A stretch of 64,000 nucleotides of DNA. It comes from Chromobacterium sp. ATCC 53434 (GTDB lineage Bacteria > Pseudomonadota > Gammaproteobacteria > Burkholderiales > Chromobacteriaceae). The stretch spans positions 1,984,001 to 2,048,000 of the forward strand of contig NZ_CP025429.1 of NCBI RefSeq assembly GCF_002848345.1, given 5' to 3'. The number at the start of each line of letters is the position of its first letter. Position 1 is the first letter of the stretch. The notes beneath the pieces were generated by a model. The model was not told the origin of the DNA. It saw only the letters and a program-made list of their open reading frames with translations, and did no database searches. The position numbers and the translations under genes were made by a program. This document shows positions 18,666-25,123 of this stretch, piece by piece.

Positions 18666-21041
18666 ATGCAGACGGACGATATGGCGCTCCTGGCGGGGAT
18701 GCGCCGCTTTACCGGAATCCGCGCCGAAGAGTTGGCGCGGCTGGCGCTATGCGCCGACGCCTGTTTCGCGCGACGCGAATTGCTGGCCAAGGAATTGTAC
18801 TGGTACCTGCTGAAGAGCCCGCGGGAAGCGGAGCTGTTGCAGCGCCATCACGCCGCCGGCCTGGACGCGGTGGCGGACCGCTTGCTGCGGGAGTGGCAAC
18901 GTCTGCTGTTCGAACCGCTGGACGCCGCGGCGGCGCGTCGGCTGCAGCGCCAGGGCGAACGCTATTGCCGCCTCGGCATCGGCGTCGATTGGCTGCTGGG
19001 CCTGCATGAGCGCGGGCAGGCCAATCTGGCCGGCAGCCTGGCCGCCGCCGGATTGCCGGCCGCCGCCGAACAAGAATTTTCCCGTTTACTGCGCAAGCGC
19101 GTGTTGTTGGAGCAGATGCTGATCCTGGACGGCTATCAGGGCAATCTGCGCAGCGAGGCCGCCGCGCGCCAAAACCGTCTCCACTCGATGTCCGGCCTGT
19201 ACGCCGCGCTCAGCGGCCTCAGCCTGGCGCTGACCGACAGCGCCGACAGGCGCGCCCTGCTGCAAGCGGTGTGCGAGGTCTGCGCGCGCGAGGCCGGCTG
19301 CGCCGCCGCCTGGGTCGCGCTGCCGGACGACGATGGTCTTCGGCTGGCAGCGCTGGCCCATGGCCACGACGCGGCGGCGGGCGGGCCGATCGACGCGCTG
19401 ATCCGCGCCGGCGGGCAGGGCGGCAATCCGGCTGCCCGCGCGATGCGCAGCCGCGGCACGCAAGTGATCAACGATCTGGGCGCCGAGCCGGCGTTGCGGC
19501 CGTGGAACGAGGCGCTGGGGATCGCCGGCGCCGGCAGCCTGCTGGTGGCGCCGCTGCAGGTCCGCCAGCAAGTGGCGGGCGTGCTGGCGCTGCATGCCGC
19601 CGAGGCCGGCTTCTTCGACCAGACCCGGCTGGCGCTGTTCGACGCGATGGCGCGCGAGACCGGCCGCGCGCTGGAGCGGCAGGAGGCGCTGGAGCGCAGC
19701 CACCGCGCCGAGACCGAGCTCGCCTTCCTGGCCCAGCACGACGCGCTGACCGGGCTGCCGAACCGCGGCCAGATGCAGCAGCTGATAGACCGTCTGCTGG
19801 CGGCCCGCTTCGGCGGCGGCCAGGTGGCGGTGCTGGCGATCGCGGTGGAGGGCTTCCACGAGGTCAATGCCCGGCTGGGCTACGACGGCGGCGATCTGGT
19901 GTTGTGCGAGACGGCTCGCCGCCTGCGGGAGGCCATTTATCCGTTCGGCTATGTCGGCCGAGTGGGCGCGTCGCGCTTCATCGCCTGCTCCGAGCGCATG
20001 GATCAGCTGCCGGGGCTGGTGGACCGCCTGCTGAGGCAATTGCCGTTGCCGGTGGACGCGATGGGCGCGACGGTGGAGCTGCGTTGCAGCGTCGGCGTCG
20101 CGGTCAGCTCGTCCGGGCCGGGCGACGCTGCCAGCCTGTTGCGCCGCGCCGATCTGGCGCTGAGCCGCGCCAAGGAGCAGGGCGGCGGCCACTACCGCCA
20201 TTACGACGCCGCGATGGATGAGGAAATCCGCAAATTGCACGCGCTGCGCAGCGCGTTCGCGCTGGCTATCCCCCGCGGCGAGCTGGCCTTGTACTATCAA
20301 CCCAAGATCAATTTGCAGACCCGCCGGGTCGAGGGCGCCGAGGCGCTGGTGCGCTGGGTGCGCGACGGCCGGAATATCGCGCCGGGAGAGTTCTTCCCGG
20401 CGATCGAGCACAGCGGCCTGATCCGCGAGCTGGACTGGTGGGTGCTGCGCGAGGCGGTGCGCCAGACCGGAGAGTGGCGCCGGCGCGGGCAGGCCATTCC
20501 GGTCAGCGTCAATCTGTCGGCCGCCACGCTGAAGCATGAGGATTTCCTGCTGACGCTGGAAGCCCTGCTGGAGGCGCATCCGCTGCCGCCCGGCTTTCTC
20601 GAGCTGGAGGTGCTGGAGAGCGTCACCCAGCAGGAGGCGGAGCAGATCACCTCCCGGCTGGAGCGCTGCCGCGACCTGGGGCTGTCGATCGCGCTGGACG
20701 ATTTCGGCACCGGCGCCTCGTCGCTGGTGCATCTGCAGCAGCTGCCGTTCGACACCATCAAGATCGACCAGCGCTTCGTGCGCCTGCTGCTGGAAATGCC
20801 CGGCAACGAGGCCATCATACGCAGCATGCTGGCCTTCGCCCATTATACCGGCCGCAAGCTGGTGGTGGAGGGGGTGGAAAGCCGCGCGATCTGGCAGCGG
20901 CTGCTGGAAATCGGCTGCCACGACGGCCAGGGCTACGGCATTTCGCCGCCGCTGGCGGCGCACGAGCTGCCGGAATGGGTGCACGAATGGAGCCGGGCCG
21001 GCGAGGATGCCGAAATTATTAATTCATCTTATACGCCATAA
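18666..21041 (+). CDS. Globin-sensor-like/GAF/degenerate GGDEF/EAL protein
   Basis: A 791-residue cytosolic signalling protein. Residues about 10-160 are helical and resemble a globin-coupled sensor domain, but the position expected for the proximal haem His holds Tyr100 (GERYCRLGIG). A GAF-like domain covers about 175-345. The GGDEF domain (about 360-525) has GASRF at 434-438 in place of GGDEF and lacks the usual metal aspartate (AIAVEGFHEVN), so cyclase activity is not expected. The EAL domain (about 535-780) looks complete: EAL at 559-561, SVNLSA, LEVLES, LDDFGTGASS, KIDQRF, VEGVES and GQGYGISPP, predicting c-di-GMP hydrolysis. ATG 18666 is chosen; GTG 18606 is an in-frame alternative. Confidence 0.85.
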   Translation: MQTDDMALLAGMRRFTGIRAEELARLALCADACFARRELLAKELYWYLLKSPREAELLQRHHAAGLDAVADRLLREWQRLLFEPLDAAAARRLQRQGERYCRLGIGVDWLLGLHERGQANLAGSLAAAGLPAAAEQEFSRLLRKRVLLEQMLILDGYQGNLRSEAAARQNRLHSMSGLYAALSGLSLALTDSADRRALLQAVCEVCAREAGCAAAWVALPDDDGLRLAALAHGHDAAAGGPIDALIRAGGQGGNPAARAMRSRGTQVINDLGAEPALRPWNEALGIAGAGSLLVAPLQVRQQVAGVLALHAAEAGFFDQTRLALFDAMARETGRALERQEALERSHRAETELAFLAQHDALTGLPNRGQMQQLIDRLLAARFGGGQVAVLAIAVEGFHEVNARLGYDGGDLVLCETARRLREAIYPFGYVGRVGASRFIACSERMDQLPGLVDRLLRQLPLPVDAMGATVELRCSVGVAVSSSGPGDAASLLRRADLALSRAKEQGGGHYRHYDAAMDEEIRKLHALRSAFALAIPRGELALYYQPKINLQTRRVEGAEALVRWVRDGRNIAPGEFFPAIEHSGLIRELDWWVLREAVRQTGEWRRRGQAIPVSVNLSAATLKHEDFLLTLEALLEAHPLPPGFLELEVLESVTQQEAEQITSRLERCRDLGLSIALDDFGTGASSLVHLQQLPFDTIKIDQRFVRLLLEMPGNEAIIRSMLAFAHYTGRKLVVEGVESRAIWQRLLEIGCHDGQGYGISPPLAAHELPEWVHEWSRAGEDAEIINSSYTP

Positions 21042-21068
21042 TTTTTATTAGTTTTACTTAATATGGCG
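21034..21068 (+). promoter_or_regulatory. AT-rich region with inverted repeat upstream of argO
   Basis: The 68-bp gap before argO is markedly AT-rich for this genome. An inverted repeat CGCCATA (21034-21040) and TATGGCG (21062-21068) encloses it, overlapping the stop of the GGDEF-EAL gene. It may be a terminator-like hairpin or part of the control region of argO, where an ArgP site would be expected. No defined ArgP consensus could be fitted by eye. Confidence 0.35.
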
Positions 21069-21109
21069 ACCTAGTTAATCTGCCTGCAAACGATTCAAGG
21101 GAGCAGGCA

Positions 21110-21745
21110 GTGTTCAATTTCAGTGTATTTCTTTCGGCGCTGGGGATTTCCTTCAGCCAGATCGTCGGCATCGGACCGCAGAACGCCTATGTGCTGCGGC
21201 AGGGCATAGGGCGCAGCCATGTGCTGCCCATCGTCGCCATCTGCATCGTCGCCGACATCCTGCTGATCGCCGCCGGCGTGTTGGGCGTCGGCAAGATCGT
21301 GGCCGGCATTCCCGGCTTCGTCGGCGCGGTCACCTGGGCCGGCGCCGCCTTCATCTTGTGGCTGGGCTTCAAATCGTTCCGCTCGGCCTTCCGCGCCGGC
21401 GGCATGACGCTGGAAGGCGGCGTCGAGCGCGACCGGAACAGCGCCATCCGCACCATTCTGGTGGTGACGCTGCTGAATCCCTATGTCTGGCTGGACACGG
21501 TGGTGCTGATAGGCAGCGTGTCCTCGGTGTACGGCACGCATGGCGCGCCGTCCTTCCTGATCGGCAGCCTCAGCGCCTCGGTGCTGTGGTTCGGCGCGAT
21601 CGGCCTGTTCGCCGGCAAGCTGGCGCCGCTGTTCACCAAACCGTCCAGCTGGCGGGTGCTGGACGGCCTGATAGGCTTCGTCATGCTGTTCACCGCGTCC
21701 ATGCTGATCTACAACTACGGCTTGTCGGCGCCGCTGCCGCTGTAA
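21110..21745 (+). CDS. argO: LysE/ArgO family basic amino acid exporter
   Basis: A 211-residue inner-membrane exporter of the LysE superfamily that expels arginine or lysine using the proton-motive force. About six membrane helices are visible. The N-terminal motif SQIVGIGPQNAYVLRQG and the central LLNPYVWLDTVVLIG segment match ArgO/LysE. The start is GTG at 21110, decided by the ribosome site AAGGGAG at 21097-21103. Its usual regulator, ArgP, is encoded on the other side of the GGDEF-EAL gene. A terminal-inverted-repeat element begins 18 bp after the stop codon. Confidence 0.93.
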   Translation: MFNFSVFLSALGISFSQIVGIGPQNAYVLRQGIGRSHVLPIVAICIVADILLIAAGVLGVGKIVAGIPGFVGAVTWAGAAFILWLGFKSFRSAFRAGGMTLEGGVERDRNSAIRTILVVTLLNPYVWLDTVVLIGSVSSVYGTHGAPSFLIGSLSASVLWFGAIGLFAGKLAPLFTKPSSWRVLDGLIGFVMLFTASMLIYNYGLSAPLPL

Positions 21746-21763
21746 TCCGCCAGCGCCTCCTTC

Positions 21764-22032
21764 AGAGCCTGTTTACGATCTTTTTGCGGCATCGACGGTA
21801 TTCTGCCGGATGCAGGGCACGAAAAACGGCCCGCGGCAGTGTCGTTCACTGCAAGGGACGTTTGACAAAGCCATGCGCCGGCAGAAAACCGTCCCGAAGG
21901 GCAGGCCAGCCAGCAGGCCATCTGCCGCGTTGTCGGGCTAGGCCTTGGAATCACCAAGGCCTACGCCCTCCGCCTTGCATTTGGCCTGCTGGCTGGCCTG
22001 CGCTGCTCGTAAAAAGATCGTAAACAGGCTCT
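21764..22032. repeat. 269-bp terminal-inverted-repeat element, copy 1 (MITE-like)
   Basis: The element is bounded by perfect 22-bp inverted repeats at 21764-21785 (starting AGAGCCTGTTTACGATC) and 22011-22032. Inside it is a second perfect 20-bp inverted repeat at 21901-21920 and 21982-22001, which encloses a 10-bp hairpin (TAGGCCTTGG at 21939-21948, CCAAGGCCTA at 21954-21963). It has no transposase gene. Its first 66 nt are nearly identical to 49211-49276. CAGCGCCT occurs on both flanks (21751-21758 and 22033-22040), a possible target duplication although the left copy is 5 nt away. The right part encodes the C-terminus of the neighbouring LysR protein. Confidence 0.85.
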
Positions 22033-22836
22033 CAGCGCCTGCAGGGCCGGCAATTCCAGCGCCTGGGCCGCGTGGCACAGGCCGACGCGGCGGCTAGGCG
22101 TCGCGCCGGCCAGCAAGACGGCCTTCAGGCCCGGATGGTCGTCGGCCAGCGAGGCGGGCAACAAGGCCACGCCCAGGCCGGCCGCCGCCATATGGGCGGC
22201 CAGCCGCAGGCTGCCGGCGCGGGCGGCCACCGCCAGCGCCGGCGCGGCGGCGCCATGCAGGTCCAGCAGCCGTTGATGGCTGGGATGGTCCGGGCAGACG
22301 ATCCAGTCCGTCTCGTCCAGCAGCGCCGGGTCCACCCGTTCGCGCGACGCCAGCCGGTGCGCCGCCGGCACCGCCAACACGAAATCCTCCTCCCACAGCG
22401 GCAGGAACAGCTCATCCTCGCAACGCAGATCCTCGGCCGCCAGCCTGGCGTCGCCGCAGCAGCCCTCGCGCACGTCCAGCAGGATGGCCGGGCTCGCCAG
22501 TCCGGCCCGCGCCAGCAGCGTCTCCAACTGGTTTCTGCCGATATCGGCGTCGACGCCCAGCGTCAACGGCGGGCAGTCGCGCCGCTGGCGGAACATCCGC
22601 GCCAGCGCCTCGGCCTGCGTCAGCAGGCGGCGGGCTTGCGGATACAGCAGCCGCGCGTCCTCGCTGACCGCCACGCCGCGCGGCAGCCGTTCGAACAGGG
22701 TGGCGCCCAGCGTTTCCTCCAGCTGGCGTATGGTGACCGACAGCGTCGGCTGAGTGACGAACAGCCGCTGCGCCGCCAGCGTGATGCTGCGTTCTTCGAA
22801 AACGGCGACAAAGGCCTTCAGTTGTCGAATATCCAT
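21961..22836 (-). CDS. LysR-type transcriptional regulator with element-derived C-terminus
   Basis: A 291-residue regulator divergent from an SDR gene, which is its probable target. The helix-turn-helix (MDIRQLKAFVAVFEERSITLAAQRLFVTQPTLSVTIRQLEE, read in overlapping parts) covers residues 1-60 and the effector domain about 90-265. The last 23 residues, from the Arg in LRACLRSFYEQ to the stop at 21961, are encoded by the inverted-repeat element at 21764-22032. The tail is very basic (RRPASRPNARRRA) and unlike normal LysR C-termini. The protein would otherwise end near the normal LysR length, so function may be retained. Confidence 0.85.
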   Translation of the reverse strand: MDIRQLKAFVAVFEERSITLAAQRLFVTQPTLSVTIRQLEETLGATLFERLPRGVAVSEDARLLYPQARRLLTQAEALARMFRQRRDCPPLTLGVDADIGRNQLETLLARAGLASPAILLDVREGCCGDARLAAEDLRCEDELFLPLWEEDFVLAVPAAHRLASRERVDPALLDETDWIVCPDHPSHQRLLDLHGAAAPALAVAARAGSLRLAAHMAAAGLGVALLPASLADDHPGLKAVLLAGATPSRRVGLCHAAQALELPALQALRACLRSFYEQRRPASRPNARRRA

Positions 22837-22946
22837 AGATCAGGCCTATGTCAGTTAGAGATTTTTATCATTTTTCAGCATGTATGGCGGCAAATATACT
22901 CGTTGGCATCTTCTCGCATCGATAAATTTTATGGAAGGATGATCGA

Positions 22947-23669
22947 ATGAGCAAACCCCTGATCGTGATCACCGGCGCCAGTTCCGGCATCGGCGCCGCC
23001 ACCGCCCAACTGTTTTCCCAGGCCGGCCACCCCTTGTTGCTGCTGGGACGCCGGCTGGAGCGCCTGGAGGCCTTGCAACTGCCCGACACGCTGTACCGCC
23101 GGGTCGACATCGTCGACCGCGCCGCGTTGCTGGCCGCGCTGGAGGAGGCGGAAGCCCGCTTCGGTCCGGCCGACGCCATCGTCAATAATGCCGGCGTGAT
23201 GCTGCTGGGCGCGATGGCCAAGCAGGACCCGGACGAATGGCAACGGATGCTGGACGTCAACGTCAAGGGACTGCTGAACGGCATACACGCGGTGCTGGCC
23301 GGCATGGTGGCGCGTGGACGCGGCACCATCATCAACGTCAGCTCCGTCGCCGGACGCAAGACCTTCCCCAGCCACGCGGTCTACTGCGGCACCAAGTTCG
23401 CCGTGCACGCGATCTCGGAAAACCTCAGGGAAGAGGTGGCCGGCAGCGGCGTCAGGGTGATCACCATCGCGCCGGGCGCGGTGGAGACCGAGTTGTTGGG
23501 CCATACCACCGACGAGGCGATCAAGGCCGGCTACCAGGACTGGAAACAGCAGATGGGCGGCGTGCTTGAGGCGGACGATGTGGCCGCCGCCATCGGCTAC
23601 GCCTACCAGCAGCCGCAGCGGGTCTGCATACGCGAGATCGTGCTGGCGGCGACCGGGCAGGGCGCCTGA
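22947..23669 (+). CDS. Short-chain dehydrogenase/reductase (SDR)
   Basis: A 240-residue classical SDR. The cofactor motif TGASSGIG at about residues 9-16, NNAG in the middle, the catalytic Ser in NVSSVAGRK and YxxxK in AVYCGTKFAVHA are all present. The basic residues after the second strand (GRRLERLEAL) favour NADP(H). The substrate cannot be told; the family includes many serine/3-hydroxy acid dehydrogenases of the YdfG type. A GGAAGGATG ribosome site precedes ATG 22947. The gene diverges from the LysR gene across 110 bp, so regulation by that protein is likely. Confidence 0.9.
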   Translation: MSKPLIVITGASSGIGAATAQLFSQAGHPLLLLGRRLERLEALQLPDTLYRRVDIVDRAALLAALEEAEARFGPADAIVNNAGVMLLGAMAKQDPDEWQRMLDVNVKGLLNGIHAVLAGMVARGRGTIINVSSVAGRKTFPSHAVYCGTKFAVHAISENLREEVAGSGVRVITIAPGAVETELLGHTTDEAIKAGYQDWKQQMGGVLEADDVAAAIGYAYQQPQRVCIREIVLAATGQGA

Positions 23670-23673
23670 GGCG

Positions 23674-23703
23674 GCGGGCGTCCGGCAGGGCGCCCGCTTT
23701 TTC
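23674..23703 (+). terminator. Intrinsic terminator after the SDR gene
   Basis: A 7-bp GC stem (GCGGGCG at 23674-23680, CGCCCGC at 23691-23697) with a 10-nt loop is followed by TTTTTC. It lies 4 bp after the SDR stop codon. The next 150 bp before the metallopeptidase gene are AT-rich. Confidence 0.75.
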
Positions 23704-23756
23704 GCCGGCATGATCCGATGATTTTTCCGTCAAAATCAATACATGAAATATGCATA

Positions 23757-23785
23757 TTGAATTTATTTTTTAGCAAAAATAATTC
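23757..23785 (+). promoter_or_regulatory. Candidate promoter of the secreted metallopeptidase gene
   Basis: TTGAAT at 23757-23762 and TAATTC at 23780-23785 are separated by 17 nt in a very AT-rich stretch (23704-23855) that contrasts with the GC-rich surroundings. The -35 box is good but the -10 box matches poorly, so the exact position is uncertain. AT-rich upstream regions of this kind are often bound by H-NS-like proteins; that is inference only. Confidence 0.3.
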
Positions 23786-23855
23786 TTTCAAATTTACGTA
23801 TTCATATCGCATAACGAAATCTCCGTGACGTTAAAACTCAAAGGAGAAAGAGATC

Positions 23856-24401
23856 ATGACAAGGAAAATCATCAGTCTGCTGGTACTCGGCGCGGCCCTG
23901 ACGGGACAGGCCGCGGTGGCGATGCCGATCAACAACAGCTATGTCCAGGCCAGCGCCGGCGAAATCCGCGGCTTCCTCGGCGGCTATTCCCGGCCGACGG
24001 TCTATCTGGACCAGTACGCCTGCGGCGAGCCGCAGCTGAGCGCGATGGCCTGCGGCCCGTACACCATCAGCGTCGGCACCGGCTTCCTGCAGCAGCAGGA
24101 GAACAGCTACGGCAACTATGTGGCCAAGTTCATCCTCGCGCATGAATGGGGCCACACCATCCAGTTCACCCGCGGCATCAACCGCCAGCCGCCGATGCAG
24201 GAGCTGCAGGCCGATTGCGTCGGCGGCACCTTCGCCAAGTACGCCGAGACCAATCTGCGCTATCCGAGCTTCATCGAGAACGCGGTCGCCTCGGCGCGCG
24301 ACGCCGCCGACTACGGCGAGCACGGCACGCCGTCCCAGCGCGATTACTACTCCCGCTACGGCTACGCCAACGGCTTCTCCTCCTGCATGAACCGGATCTG
24401 A
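23856..24401 (+). CDS. Secreted neutral zinc metallopeptidase (YpfJ-like)
   Basis: A 181-residue exported protein. A signal peptide ends at about residue 22 (AAVAMP). The zinc motif HEWGH is at residues 96-100 (ILAHEWGHTIQ), with the third ligand Glu116 in ELQADCVGG, the arrangement of the putative neutral zinc metallopeptidase family typified by YpfJ. It is much shorter than YpfJ (about 290 residues) and has the compact catalytic core only. Four Cys residues in the mature part (CGEPQ, MACG, ADC, SSCM) could form disulfides. AAGGAGAAAGAG before ATG 23856 is a strong ribosome site. It is followed after 2 bp by a Sel1-like gene; substrate and role are unknown. Confidence 0.8.
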   Translation: MTRKIISLLVLGAALTGQAAVAMPINNSYVQASAGEIRGFLGGYSRPTVYLDQYACGEPQLSAMACGPYTISVGTGFLQQQENSYGNYVAKFILAHEWGHTIQFTRGINRQPPMQELQADCVGGTFAKYAETNLRYPSFIENAVASARDAADYGEHGTPSQRDYYSRYGYANGFSSCMNRI

Positions 24402-24403
24402 CC

Positions 24404-25120
24404 ATGAAGGGAGCACCATGGTTGATCGTCGCGGCCGTCGGGGCGGCCGTCGCGGCGGCCTGGCTGTGGCAGCCGGGGCGGTCCGGCGCGTCCGCCGCCT
24501 CGCTCCGCGCGCCGGCGGCCGTCGCTGATGGGGCGGCGGCCGCCAAAACGGCCGCGGCCGGCCGCGGTGCCGACGGCCTAAGCTTCGCCGTCGGCGGCAA
24601 CCCGGGCCAGCTTGGCCAGGGCGCGGCGGCGGCGCCGCCGCCGGAGACGCCGGCCGAGAAGGCGCGCAAAGAGCAGATGCGCAAGCTCGGCTACCAGATC
24701 GAGGCGCGCTACTACCGGATGTCGCTGGCCGAGCTGCGCGAGCAGGCGCGGCTCGGCAATCCGCAGGCGCTGACGCATCTGGCGGAACGCTATCTGTTCC
24801 AGCTGGACGGCCATCCGCGCGAGCCCGACTACGAGCCGGGCTTCCGCTACCGCGACGAGGCGCGCGAGGCCTTGCAGCAGGCGTACGCGCAAGGCAACGC
24901 GCACGCGGCGGCGATGATCTCGGAAAGCTATCTGCTGGACAAACAGGTGGACGAGGCCGCCGCCTGGAATCTGGTGGCGCGTCGCGCCGGCGATGCGCTC
25001 AGCGCCGACTGGTTCCTGAAGACCAAGGACTACCAGGCGATGGGCGATCAGCAGAAGGCCGCCGCCGCCCAGCGCGCCGACCAGCTCTGGAAAACCCTGC
25101 AACAGCGCAAGCCCCGCTAG
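24404..25120 (+). CDS. Membrane-anchored protein with Sel1-like repeats
   Basis: A 238-residue protein. It begins with an N-terminal membrane segment (about residues 5-22, WLIVAAVGAAVAAAWLW), then an Ala/Gly/Pro-rich linker to about 85. A helical part follows with two or three degenerate Sel1/TPR-like units, such as ELREQARLGNPQALTHLAERY, and then ALQQAYAQGNAHAAAMISESY. Such repeats usually mediate protein contacts. ATG 24404 lies 2 bp after the metallopeptidase stop, so the two are probably one operon and may act together in the envelope. It converges on pbpC with a 3-bp gap. The start is not backed by a strong ribosome site. Confidence 0.7.
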   Translation: MKGAPWLIVAAVGAAVAAAWLWQPGRSGASAASLRAPAAVADGAAAAKTAAAGRGADGLSFAVGGNPGQLGQGAAAAPPPETPAEKARKEQMRKLGYQIEARYYRMSLAELREQARLGNPQALTHLAERYLFQLDGHPREPDYEPGFRYRDEAREALQQAYAQGNAHAAAMISESYLLDKQVDEAAAWNLVARRAGDALSADWFLKTKDYQAMGDQQKAAAAQRADQLWKTLQQRKPR

Positions 25121-25123
25121 CGC

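Noticed and set aside
22835..22849. ATAG-N7-CTAT inverted repeat at the start of the LysR gene at 22836, considered as its operator
   Set aside because: It is only 4 bp per arm and overlaps the start codon; too weak to call.
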